Positions 44,638 to 52,263 of a stretch of 57,922 nt of DNA are shown here, in pieces. Position 1 is the first letter of the stretch; each line of letters opens with the position of its first letter. The stretch is from positions 1 through 57,922 of the forward strand of contig NZ_VBSL01000023.1 in NCBI RefSeq assembly GCF_006149005.1, in the 5' to 3' direction. The notes beneath the pieces are model-generated. The model ran no database searches. It was not told the DNA's origin and saw only the letters and a program-made list of their open reading frames with translations. Both the position numbers and the translations under genes were made by a program. This DNA is from Larkinella sp. C7 (GTDB lineage: Bacteria; Bacteroidota; Bacteroidia; Cytophagales; Spirosomataceae).

Positions 44638-45837
44638 TCAACCATCCTTCTCTTTTTTTCGGGCTTCTTTTCGTTCCTCGCGTTTCTGTTTCCGCTCTTC
44701 TTTTCGCTCCTTCCGTTCTTCCTTTCGTTCGGCTTTTTTCTCCTGGCGTTTTTCCTTATAATCCTCTTTCAGGTTCTCGACAGCATCTTTGAAGGTGACG
44801 GTATTGTCAAATTCGGTGGTGAAGGCTTCGACGTAGGCATTCCGCAGCACACCGATGATGATGGGCCAGACTTCCGTTTTCGTATCCTCGACCGTTCCCC
44901 GCAGTGGAATCCGGGTGGCTACCTGATCGCGCTTCTGGTTTTTGAGAATGGCAGCACCGCCTTCGGCCAGCAGTTCCGTGAAAAACCGGCCGACTTTCCG
45001 ATCCTCGCCCGGTTCTTTGAGCTTGAAAATCTTCATGTTTTTGGTCAGCGGTTTGAAATACCCCACCAGCCGCCCATCGTACATGGCCATTTCGCTGACG
45101 ACGCTGATGGTTCCACTTTCGAAATCGACGTTGCCGTATTTGCGCGCCAGATCGTTGAGTTTAGCCAGTTGGAGGTTGTCGAAACTGAGGTTGTAATTGA
45201 AATCCGGGAGCGGTTTCAGCAAGTACATTCCTGCCCCAAACTTCATCGTGCCCCCCCAGCCCGGTACATCACCCGTTGCTGTAACGGGCGAGGGCAAGCG
45301 GGTTTCCTTGTCTTCGACGTTGCGGATATTGCGAATGTCAAGGGCAACTTTTTCCAGCGAAAGGTCGGTTTTGGTGGCTTCGAACAGATTGACCAGATCG
45401 ATTTTGCCGTCATATGCCGCAAACCGGTTGATTTGGATGGGCAAAATGTCCTTCACCAGCTTGGTCCAGTCGAGTTCCCGGCCGGTCTGGCTGGCCTGTT
45501 CATTGTTGCTGAAAGCAAAATTGAGTTCGGGCCGGTAACACTCGACCTCTCCGACGAGGGCGCCCTTAAACAGCGATTTCCATTCGACGGAAAGATCGAT
45601 TTTTGGAACGTAGAGAAAAGGCTCTTTGATTTTACCGTTAATTTTCCGGATGCGCAGATCTTCGATCTGGTAAGAACCGGTAATAAGCGCAATATTGACG
45701 TCATCGACGTGTCCGGTATACGAACCCATGTCGGCCATCAATTTATTGAGGTAGCGCAGTACAAAATACGGCAGCAAAAGCCTGGCGACGATGAGGACAA
45801 CGACAATCGCCAGGATAATTTTTGTGGATCGTTTCAA
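44638..45837 (-). CDS. DUF748 / AsmA-like membrane protein with a charged tail
   Basis: 399 residues. One N-terminal membrane helix (KIILAIVVVLIVARLLLPYFVL) is followed by a periplasmic beta-rich part with DUF748 features (VDDVNIALITGSYQIEDLRI, INRFAAYDGKIDLVNL). The last 45 residues are almost only Lys, Glu and Arg (for example EKKAERKEERKERKEERK) and should form a single long charged helix. The start is a TTG at 45837, because an in-frame stop lies 24 nt upstream and no ATG precedes the helix. Role: probably envelope lipid transport or assembly, as for AsmA relatives. Confidence 0.82.
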   Translation of the reverse strand: MKRSTKIILAIVVVLIVARLLLPYFVLRYLNKLMADMGSYTGHVDDVNIALITGSYQIEDLRIRKINGKIKEPFLYVPKIDLSVEWKSLFKGALVGEVECYRPELNFAFSNNEQASQTGRELDWTKLVKDILPIQINRFAAYDGKIDLVNLFEATKTDLSLEKVALDIRNIRNVEDKETRLPSPVTATGDVPGWGGTMKFGAGMYLLKPLPDFNYNLSFDNLQLAKLNDLARKYGNVDFESGTISVVSEMAMYDGRLVGYFKPLTKNMKIFKLKEPGEDRKVGRFFTELLAEGGAAILKNQKRDQVATRIPLRGTVEDTKTEVWPIIIGVLRNAYVEAFTTEFDNTVTFKDAVENLKEDYKEKRQEKKAERKEERKERKEERKQKREERKEARKKEKDG

Positions 45838-45925
45838 AGCAACAAGCGTTGATGTTGCTTATAGAACTGAAAATCAGCCGAAGAGTTATCCGGCCCGACG
45901 AACAAACAATCGCCGGGCCGTTGGA

Positions 45926-46699
45926 TCAGTGACGACTGGGCGAAAACTTCCGGCCGTCGAGGGTAGCGTATTTAAAATCGGTGGGGCCGTCGAATACCGT
46001 TTCGTCGAAGCTGGAATTGCGGGGTAAATGGGTGTATTTAAAATCAGCGGTTCCGTCGAAACGCGTGTTGTTAAAATTGACGCCTTCGTCAAATTTGGTG
46101 TATTTAAAATCGGCGTACTGATCGAAACGGGCTTTCCGGAAGGCGATTGCTTCCTTAAAACTCGTGTATTTAAAATTGCCGGTTTTCGCAAACCGGGCGT
46201 CTGTGAAATCGGCTAATGCCCTGAATTTGGCGTATTTAAAGTTGGCTTCTTCCCGAAAACCGGTGCCGATAAAGGACGCCCGCTGGTTGAAGTCAGAATA
46301 CTTAAACTCGGAGGCTTTTTCGAACGTACAATTTTCAAATGTTACGGGTTCGGTGAAGTGCGTAGCAAACATGATTCCACTGCCGTTCAGAAACCGCCCT
46401 TCGGTTTTGACGTTTTTGTACGCCAGGAAATTACCTCTGAAGGTGCAGTTTCGGAACGTGACCGGTCTTTCAACGGTGCTTTCGTAGGCTTCGTTTTCGG
46501 CCCAGAGGTTTTTGGTAACACGTTTTTTGTTGGCCAGTTCCGTCAGGTCGAGGTCGCCGGTGATGGTGGCGTTTTCGTAGGCAACAACCTCTTTCCGGTT
46601 GATTTTAGCCAGAATTTCTTTGGCATCGACCGTGCGTTGAGCCCAAACGGCCGGTAAGGTGGTGGCAATGAGGAGGAGGGTAATCAGGATCGTTTTCAT
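45926..46699 (-). CDS. secreted pentapeptide-type repeat protein
   Basis: 257 residues with a signal peptide (MKTILITLLLIATTLPAVWA). From about residue 100 it repeats phenylalanines at alternating 5- and 6-residue steps. A FKY motif recurs every 22 residues: EFKYSDF, NFKYAKF, NFKYTSF, DFKYTKF, DFKYTHL, DFKYATL. At the DNA level GTATTTAAA-like words recur exactly every 66 nt (45968, 46034, 46100, 46166, 46232). This is a right-handed beta-solenoid of the PF13576 type. The ATG at 46699 begins directly with the signal. Function unknown. Confidence 0.85.
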   Translation of the reverse strand: MKTILITLLLIATTLPAVWAQRTVDAKEILAKINRKEVVAYENATITGDLDLTELANKKRVTKNLWAENEAYESTVERPVTFRNCTFRGNFLAYKNVKTEGRFLNGSGIMFATHFTEPVTFENCTFEKASEFKYSDFNQRASFIGTGFREEANFKYAKFRALADFTDARFAKTGNFKYTSFKEAIAFRKARFDQYADFKYTKFDEGVNFNNTRFDGTADFKYTHLPRNSSFDETVFDGPTDFKYATLDGRKFSPSRH

Positions 46700-46766
46700 A
46701 CGGGAAAGATGAGAGTTTCCGTAAGGATGAAAATACGTCGGCAAAGGTTGCACGGACCGAGGAAGG

Positions 46767-46867
46767 AATCATAAATGTAAAATGCTCAATATCGAATGTG
46801 AAAGTGTTGGGCGAGCGTGTCTCCTCTTACTTTTACATTCGATATTGAGCATTTTGCATTTATGATT
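46767..46867. repeat. 39-nt inverted repeat (37 of 39 paired)
   Basis: 46767-46805 pairs with 46829-46867 with two mismatches. The arm contains ATGCTCAATATCGAATGT. It lies between the end of the 120-residue gene and the start of the pentapeptide gene, both on the minus strand. Confidence 0.92.
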
Positions 46868-46877
46868 TTTCAGCCCT

Positions 46878-47240
46878 TCAGGGCAGCCAGAGGGCTTTGT
46901 CGTAGGCCGTATCGTAGTCGAATTCCTCCAGCGGGATAAAGTCGGCAAACCGGCCTGCTTCGTCCATGCGGATGGCATACCACAAACCGGTCGCATCGCG
47001 AAGCAGCAGCCGGTAGCCATACAGTGGATGGTAGGTATGGCCGTCGGTGCGGTGATCCCAGCCGGTTTGCAGTTCAATGGCAAAAGCAATTTGCGCCAGC
47101 GCTTCGTTGATGTAGGCCATCAGACTGCCAAAACCGTCGAGTTCTTCCAGCCAGATCACCAGACCGTCGATGCCCCAATCGAACAGCGGAGCGGAAGACG
47201 CCCGGCTGGTGGGTTCGGTTATCACAATGTCGTTCGTCAT
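46878..47240 (-). CDS. hypothetical protein, third gene of the nuclease unit
   Basis: 120 residues, acidic, no signal or membrane helix. It begins MTNDIVITEPTSRASS and contains DGLVIWLEELDGFGSLMAYINEAL, YHPLYGYRLLLRDATGLWYAIRMDEAG, and ends FDYDTAYDKALWLP. I recognise no family. The alternation of strands and a central helix suggests a small alpha/beta fold. It lies 207 nt downstream of the nuclease gene on the same strand, with a palindrome between them, so co-transcription is likely but not certain. Confidence 0.65.
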   Translation of the reverse strand: MTNDIVITEPTSRASSAPLFDWGIDGLVIWLEELDGFGSLMAYINEALAQIAFAIELQTGWDHRTDGHTYHPLYGYRLLLRDATGLWYAIRMDEAGRFADFIPLEEFDYDTAYDKALWLP

Positions 47241-47297
47241 GCTGATAAAGACTAACAAGCTGTTTGAGTTAACCGGAGAGAGCCCCGGAAGGGCGGT

Positions 47298-47361
47298 CTG
47301 TCAATGGTCAATAGCCGCTCCTCCGAAGCTACCACGAGTTGCGGCCACTGACCATTGACAG
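47298..47361. repeat. 21-nt inverted repeat (19 of 21 paired)
   Basis: CTGTCAATGGTCAATAGCCG (starting 47298) pairs with the segment ending at 47361 (GCGGCCACTGACCATTGACA from 47341). It lies between the nuclease and the 120-residue gene. Confidence 0.8.
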
Positions 47362-47447
47362 GACAGGCCTCCGGCCTTCATTCAAACAACTTCTAAAGGT
47401 GAACTGTAAAATGAAAACGGGTTGTTTGCCAACCGCTGATTCCCGGC

Positions 47448-48158
47448 TCAGGAAGCCTGCCGCAGCCAGAAACCGGTGTCTTCCTGCTGCTGCTCCTTCC
47501 ATTTGCGGAGCCAGAATCGGTATTTTTTCCGTCCGTAGTCCACAAAATCCGGGATCGATGTAGCATCGACGGCAAAAAGCCGGTGGGGTTTCTGTTTCTG
47601 AACGCCGATCAGCACAAAGCGAATCTGGCGCGTTTGTTCCCATTCCTGACTCTCAGCGGAGCGGAGGCTGTCGATGTAGAAAGCCGCCTGCCGGTCGTAG
47701 TCGTAGTCGTAGCAGCTTTGCAGAAACTGGCTTTGCGTGCGGGCCGAGGTGGTTTTGAAATCCAGAATGAGCGCACTCCGCCGTTTGGGGCTGGTGTAGA
47801 CCATATCCAGCCGGGCTTTGCAACCCAGTTCGGTGATCGGATCGGTGAAGAGAACCACCCGTTCGCGTTCCGATTTCCGGAGATACCGGTTGCAGAACGA
47901 ATCACGCCGAACCTGTTCGGTGAGGTGTTCCAACCGCCCCGACTCGACCGGTTTCATGTCGGGCAGCAACTGCTCGATAATGCCACCGATGCGCTCCGGT
48001 TCCAGCAAATGCGAGTGAAAAGCCCGTCCGAACTGCATGGCCCGCTGCGGAACCAGCCGTCCCGGCGAGGTATAGCCCAAACATTCTTCCTTCAACCGGG
48101 TCAAATCGGAATTCGAAACCCGCGGGATGGAACGGTAGTCGATCAATTCGGTTATCAT
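47448..48158 (-). CDS. PD-(D/E)XK nuclease, RecB/Cas4/RecE-like
   Basis: 236 residues, a single nuclease domain. The motifs appear in order: GRAFHSH (His48), CKARLDMV (Asp118), LILDFKTT (Asp133 and Lys135), and DRQAAFY (Gln157, Tyr161). This is the complete RecB/Cas4-type active site, H...D...DxK...QxxxY. No Cys cluster for an iron-sulfur centre is seen, unlike true Cas4, and no helicase is near. Phage RecE-type exonucleases resect double-stranded ends. The start at 48158 (MITELIDYRSIP) is preferred to 48221. The neighbour upstream is an unknown 226-residue protein that could be a DNA-binding partner. Confidence 0.85.
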   Translation of the reverse strand: MITELIDYRSIPRVSNSDLTRLKEECLGYTSPGRLVPQRAMQFGRAFHSHLLEPERIGGIIEQLLPDMKPVESGRLEHLTEQVRRDSFCNRYLRKSERERVVLFTDPITELGCKARLDMVYTSPKRRSALILDFKTTSARTQSQFLQSCYDYDYDRQAAFYIDSLRSAESQEWEQTRQIRFVLIGVQKQKPHRLFAVDATSIPDFVDYGRKKYRFWLRKWKEQQQEDTGFWLRQAS

Positions 48159-48226
48159 GACTGGATGGGGTTTTTGATGAAGTAAAATAGCAATCCCTAA
48201 ATCCTCTTCAGGGATTTCCACGGAGA

Positions 48227-48907
48227 CTAATTCAGCAAATGAATGCCATTCTCAACCAGCAGTTCTTCCGTCGGATTGAGAAACGGATTGAAGTAATTGT
48301 AAGCGGTTTTGATGTTGGCGATGTCGGTCAGGGTTTCCTGGCGGAAAATTTTGTTCGACTGGCCAAAAGCCTTCAGCACCTTCGTTTCTTCCGGATCAGC
48401 CAGTTTGTAGCTGAAGGTGGCGATGTAATAGACGCCTTTGGGTTGAATCTTGGTATTTTCCTTCTTCTCCGCCACGGCGGTGATCACGACATCGGCCAGC
48501 GTCAGGTCGTCGTAGAACAGCGGTTCAATGAGCCGGAAGATGTTATCGACCGAATAACCGTGGAACAGGACCGCCGAAACACAGTTCTTTTCATCGATGA
48601 AAAAGATTTCGGCCCAGTTCTTGGTTCCCATGTTCAAAATATTGTCGGTAAAGATACGCCACGCAATCGGCTGGAATGTCAGCGTGCGGCCGTTCGTCGG
48701 CCCACCCAGTTTTTCGGTTCCATTGATGTTAAAGATGCCTTCCTTGGCGTCGAAACGGTATTGGCGGGGATGTCCCTCCAGATATTTGAAGTGACGCGTA
48801 TCCGGATTAGCGATGACTTCACCCGTCGATTCGTTAACCTTCTGATAAAGTTTCACTTCCAAACCATTTTGATTTGTTGTGCCGGTGTTGTTTTTTTGTG
48901 TGTTCAT
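48227..48907 (-). CDS. hypothetical protein, first gene of the nuclease unit
   Basis: 226 residues, no signal or membrane helix. A polar, Asn- and Thr-rich start (MNTQKNNTGTTNQNG) leads into GHPRQYRFDAKEGIFNINGTE, WRIFTDNILNMGTKNWAEIFFIDEKN, and GVYYIATFSYKLADPEETK. The middle looks beta-rich. I recognise no family. Position directly before a RecE-like nuclease, 68 nt away, suggests a single-strand DNA-binding or annealing protein, the usual partner of such nucleases; that is inference only. It is under the candidate promoter at 48988-49018. Confidence 0.7.
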   Translation of the reverse strand: MNTQKNNTGTTNQNGLEVKLYQKVNESTGEVIANPDTRHFKYLEGHPRQYRFDAKEGIFNINGTEKLGGPTNGRTLTFQPIAWRIFTDNILNMGTKNWAEIFFIDEKNCVSAVLFHGYSVDNIFRLIEPLFYDDLTLADVVITAVAEKKENTKIQPKGVYYIATFSYKLADPEETKVLKAFGQSNKIFRQETLTDIANIKTAYNYFNPFLNPTEELLVENGIHLLN

Positions 48908-48987
48908 TAGTATTTGTTGTTTACTGTTCGGACAGGGGGACCGCTATGCGATCCCTTTTGCCTTTTCAGGGGGTTTGTATTTGAGTT

Positions 48988-49018
48988 TAAATATACACAC
49001 TATTATGTATAATACAAA
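48988..49018 (-). promoter_or_regulatory. promoter of the nuclease unit overlapping candidate operator half-sites
   Basis: On the minus strand TTTG (49015-49018), a spacer of exactly 19 nt and TATATTTA (48988-48995) match the Bacteroidota consensus with one mismatch. The palindrome TGTATAATACA (49006-49016) and a further ATACA (48993-48997) lie within or across it, and another TGTAT is at 48976-48980. A bound dimer would block transcription. The rest of 48908-49203 holds no gene. Confidence 0.6.
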
Positions 49019-49203
49019 ACGACACATAAAAAGTTTACTAAAAAAATAGAGTAGCCGCGAATACCCCCTAAAAACCGCCTTTTTGTCCTTATTTTAGGTT
49101 TTGTGAGCCTGGGCTATTTCGAAGAATCTGAATTTGTTCTACATTAGACGGCGGAACGCAAGAACAGAAATTACATGGTTCTGTGTAAAAAATCCCTCTT
49201 CTC

Positions 49204-49629
49204 ATGCCCATTGGAGCCCGTTTGCAGCAACTGATCGATGCGTTAGACATCAGCGTCCTGGAGTTTGCCCGACAATTGGGGGAGAAGCGGGGTGAGAAAG
49301 TATACCATATTTTGCACGGTCGTTTGAAACCGCGCTACGAAACGTTACAAAAAATTTTGCTGGCTTATCCCACGGTCAATGCCGACTGGCTGCTGCGGGG
49401 CGAAGGGCTCATGTTTCGCACCTTACCGCAAACTCCCCTGTCTGCCATGACGTTAGATGAGCGACTGCGAAATATGGAGTTTCTTTTGTTTCAGTTAAAC
49501 GAACGCGTAGCTTTGTTACAGGAAACCAGCGACCTGCTTCGGGAAGAACTGGAAGAGGTCGCGGGTAAAAAGAAAGTCATTCGTCTCTCACACGTTAGTC
49601 GTCGGTCCGATTTGTCTCCGGAAAGCTGA
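49204..49629 (+). CDS. XRE-type transcriptional regulator with coiled coil
   Basis: 141 residues. Residues 5-50 form an HTH (IGARLQQLIDALDISVLEFARQLG). AYPTVNADWLLRGEG follows, as in phage CI-like repressors of Bacteroidota. A coiled coil at about 87-118 (LRNMEFLLFQLNERVALLQETSDLL and on) would dimerise it. It is divergent from the nuclease unit across 296 nt containing TGTAT half-sites, so it is a good candidate for its repressor. It is also followed closely by the cpsB-like gene, so it may instead belong with that locus. Confidence 0.85.
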   Translation: MPIGARLQQLIDALDISVLEFARQLGEKRGEKVYHILHGRLKPRYETLQKILLAYPTVNADWLLRGEGLMFRTLPQTPLSAMTLDERLRNMEFLLFQLNERVALLQETSDLLREELEEVAGKKKVIRLSHVSRRSDLSPES

Positions 49630-49661
49630 TAATTGCCGGGCTTACGACTTTATACTACACT

Positions 49662-50402
49662 ATGTTCTCATTTTTTAAGCGTCGCCAGGAACAATCCGCT
49701 TTTTCGGATTTCGGATTTTTGGGAGTCGATATTCATTCACACCTGATTCCGGGGATTGACGATGGCGTACCCGACCTCGAAACGGCGCTGACCTGTCTGC
49801 GGGCTTTCGAGGAACTGGGTTATAAGAAAGTGGTCACCACCCCCCACGTGCTGCGCGATTATTACCCCAACAGCAGCGACACCATCCGGCGCGGGCTCGA
49901 CGAACTCCGCGAAGCCATGGCCGGAACAGACCTGACGATTCAGGTTGAAGCGGCTGCGGAATACCTCATCGACGACCATTTCGTAACGTTGCTCAAGGCG
50001 AATGACCTCCTCACATTCGGACCTAACTATCTGCTGGTGGAACTGTCGTTTGCCAATCCGCCCCTGAACCTGGACGAAATCATTTTTCAGATTCAGACGA
50101 AAGGCTACCAGCCCATTCTGGCCCATCCCGAGCGGTATTTGTATCTGAAGGACCAAACCGAGCGGTTTCATAAACTGCGGGTGCAGGGGTGTCTGTTTCA
50201 ACTGAATCTGCTCTCGCTCGTGGGGCAGTATGGCGGACGCGTGCAGCAACAGGCCAAACAGTTGCTCGATGATTCGATGGTCGATTTTGTGGGTTCCGAT
50301 CTGCACCGGCTCCGCGACGCCGAAAAGCTGGGGCAATTGCTTCAATCCAAAGAGCTGGCGCTCCTCGATTCGCACACCTTTCTGAATGCCTCCCTACTCT
50401 AA
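49662..50402 (+). CDS. CpsB/CapC-family tyrosine-protein phosphatase
   Basis: 246 residues, a PHP-type metal-dependent fold. VDIHSHLIPGIDDGVPDLETAL gives the metal-binding histidines and aspartates, TTPHVLRDYYPN the next, and LAHPERYLYL and FVGSDLHRL the last. It dephosphorylates a tyrosine kinase that controls capsule chain length. It opens the exopolysaccharide locus, 32 nt after the XRE gene. No BY-kinase is seen in the window. Length is normal. Confidence 0.9.
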   Translation: MFSFFKRRQEQSAFSDFGFLGVDIHSHLIPGIDDGVPDLETALTCLRAFEELGYKKVVTTPHVLRDYYPNSSDTIRRGLDELREAMAGTDLTIQVEAAAEYLIDDHFVTLLKANDLLTFGPNYLLVELSFANPPLNLDEIIFQIQTKGYQPILAHPERYLYLKDQTERFHKLRVQGCLFQLNLLSLVGQYGGRVQQQAKQLLDDSMVDFVGSDLHRLRDAEKLGQLLQSKELALLDSHTFLNASLL

Positions 50403-50845
50403 AAGGCCTCCTTTTGGCTGGTTGCGGAAAGCTGCCGGGTTACATCCCATCAGGCGGGGTTCTACTATGTCGATTTTTTCCGGCAGGAAGATTCTGCGGC
50501 ATACTTTTTGTTTATTGTCTGATAAATAGGAAAAAAACTTTGCGGATATTTTTAAAATATAGAAAAATAGTATTCCGTAAAAAACTTTTTGTTGAACTAT
50601 TTAAAGATTTTATACCGTATTCTCTTAGAAACATTGAAGATTGCTTAGGTAATCTCATTTCTCCCTTTTATATTTAGAAGGTAATATCTAAAAAAAGCTA
50701 GTAGTAGTTTGTCTGATTTTGAAGGTAAGTATCTTTACAGATCGCCCTGAAACGTAGCTCACCACGAACTGTCGTTTCGTTTAATCAGCCATCTTTCTGT
50801 CGGAAACCCACATTTTTTTACTTATTATTCTATTTACTCAACGTT
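50403..50845. other. gene-free stretch upstream of ugd
   Basis: A weak hairpin (AAAAGG-CCT-CCTTTT, 50401-50415) lies at the cpsB-like stop. The part from about 50510 to 50700 is strongly AT-rich. Near the end lies the candidate promoter at 50708-50737 and the repeated leader motif at 50833. I see no credible gene; the open frame at 50414-50677 lacks family features and starts with TTG. Confidence 0.6.
50708..50737 (+). promoter_or_regulatory. candidate promoter for ugd
   Basis: TTTG (50708-50711), an 18-nt spacer and TATCTTTA (50730-50737) approach the Bacteroidota consensus. The ugd ATG is about 108 nt further on. Confidence 0.5.
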
Positions 50846-50851
50846 ATGAAA
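50833..50851 (+). repeat. leader motif TTTACTCAACGTTATGAAA, copy 1
   Basis: This 19-mer spans the ugd start codon (ATG at 50846). It recurs exactly at 52227-52245, and its core TACTCAACGTT is at 55466-55476. TTACTCACGTATGAAA at 54258-54273 before gmd is a shortened form. Confidence 0.8.
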
Positions 50852-52177
50852 ATTGCTGTTGTTGGAACCGGTTACGTTGGACTCGTAACCGGAACCTGCT
50901 TTGCCGAAACCGGCAACCAGGTCACCTGTGTCGACATTGACGAGCGCAAAGTTCAAAAGCTCATCAACGGCATCATCCCCATCTACGAACCGGGCCTGGA
51001 CGTGCTGTTTAACCGCAACACCGCCGAAGGCCGTCTGAAATTCACGACCAGCCTGGCCGAAGGCATCGAAGGTGCCGAGGTTATTTTTCTGGCCCTGCCC
51101 ACCCCTCCGGGCGAAGACGGTTCTGCCGATCTGAAATACATCCTGAAAGTAGCCGGTGATCTGGGGCAACTGCTGAAAGAGTATGCCGTGATTGTCGACA
51201 AAAGCACGGTGCCGGTGGGAACCGCCGAAAAAGTACACGATTACATCTCGCTGGCTGCCCAGGTGGAGTTCGACGTGGTATCGAATCCCGAATTTCTCCG
51301 CGAAGGCGTTGCCATCGAAGACTTCATGAAACCCGACCGGGTGGTGATCGGCACCAAATCAGAACGCGCGAAAGCCGTGATGAGCAAACTGTATGCGCCC
51401 CTGGTTCGTCAGGGTAATCCGGTGATTTTCATGGACGAACGTTCGGCCGAAATGACCAAGTATGCCGCCAACGCATTCCTGGCCGTCAAGATTTCGTTCA
51501 TGAACGAAATTGCCAACCTCTGCGAAAAAGCAAGTGCCAACGTCGACGACATCCGGAAAGGGATTGGGACCGACAGCCGCATCGGCAAACGGTTTTTATT
51601 TGCCGGGATTGGCTACGGCGGAAGCTGTTTCCCGAAAGACGTGCAGGCACTGGCGAAAACCGCCCAGGAGTACGACTACGATTTCCAGATTCTGAAATCG
51701 GTGATGGACGTCAATGCGAAGCAGAAAACCAAACTCCTTCCGATTATCAACCAGCACTTCAACGGCGATCTGAAAGGAAAAACCATTGCCGTATGGGGGC
51801 TGGCGTTCAAACCGTATACCGATGACATTCGGGAAGCTCCGGCGCTGGAAAACATCCAGGCGCTGCTGGATGCCGGCGCGAAAGTGACGGCCTACGACCC
51901 GGAAGCGATGGACAATGTGAAAAACGTATTCGGCAGCAAAATTACGTACGCCCACACCTCGTATGCCGCCCTGGATGATGCCGATGCGCTGGTGATCATG
52001 ACCGAATGGCCCATGTTCCGGACGCCGGAATTCAGCAAAATGAACCTGCTGCTGAAAAATAAAGTCATTTTCGACGGACGGAATCTCTACGAACTGGACC
52101 AAATGAAAGAATTGGGCTATACCTACTACAGCGTTGGTCGGGAAACCATCTCGCAGGCGGTGGAACAACCGGTTTGA
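50846..52177 (+). CDS. ugd: UDP-glucose 6-dehydrogenase
   Basis: 443 residues. MKIAVVGTGYVGLVTGTCFAET is the NAD-binding start. VDKSTVPVGTAEKV and GIGYGGSCFPKDVQAL (catalytic Cys) and WGLAFKPYTDDIREAP follow. It oxidises UDP-glucose to UDP-glucuronate in the cytosol. The next gene uses that product, so the pair makes UDP-xylose for a surface polysaccharide. Its start overlaps the leader motif. Confidence 0.96.
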   Translation: MKIAVVGTGYVGLVTGTCFAETGNQVTCVDIDERKVQKLINGIIPIYEPGLDVLFNRNTAEGRLKFTTSLAEGIEGAEVIFLALPTPPGEDGSADLKYILKVAGDLGQLLKEYAVIVDKSTVPVGTAEKVHDYISLAAQVEFDVVSNPEFLREGVAIEDFMKPDRVVIGTKSERAKAVMSKLYAPLVRQGNPVIFMDERSAEMTKYAANAFLAVKISFMNEIANLCEKASANVDDIRKGIGTDSRIGKRFLFAGIGYGGSCFPKDVQALAKTAQEYDYDFQILKSVMDVNAKQKTKLLPIINQHFNGDLKGKTIAVWGLAFKPYTDDIREAPALENIQALLDAGAKVTAYDPEAMDNVKNVFGSKITYAHTSYAALDDADALVIMTEWPMFRTPEFSKMNLLLKNKVIFDGRNLYELDQMKELGYTYYSVGRETISQAVEQPV

Positions 52178-52194
52178 GCACTACCGAATTCATA

Positions 52195-52225
52195 CTGGCT
52201 GTCTGAACTACCATCAGACAGCCAG
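52195..52225 (+). terminator. hairpin after ugd
   Basis: CTGGCTGTCTGA (52195-52206) and TCAGACAGCCAG (52214-52225) are perfect 12-bp arms with a 7-nt loop. Only a short T-run follows (CTTTA). It may attenuate rather than end transcription into uxs. Confidence 0.65.
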
Positions 52226-52226
52226 C

Positions 52227-52245
52227 TTTACTCAACGTTATGAAA
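52227..52245 (+). repeat. leader motif TTTACTCAACGTTATGAAA, copy 2, with a dead start
   Basis: Exact copy of the ugd leader motif. Here its ATG (52240) opens only four codons, MKLF, before a TAG. The true uxs start is 52264. This looks like a duplicated leader whose original gene start was lost. Confidence 0.8.
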
Positions 52246-52263
52246 CTTTTCTAGTCGTCTTAC

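Noticed and set aside
47448-48158. Cas4 identity for the nuclease
   Set aside because: The cysteines of the Cas4 iron-sulfur cluster are absent and there is no CRISPR array or other cas gene in the window.
50414-50677. Open frame of 87 codons before ugd
   Set aside because: Starts with TTG, crosses an AT-rich promoter region and shows no family similarity.
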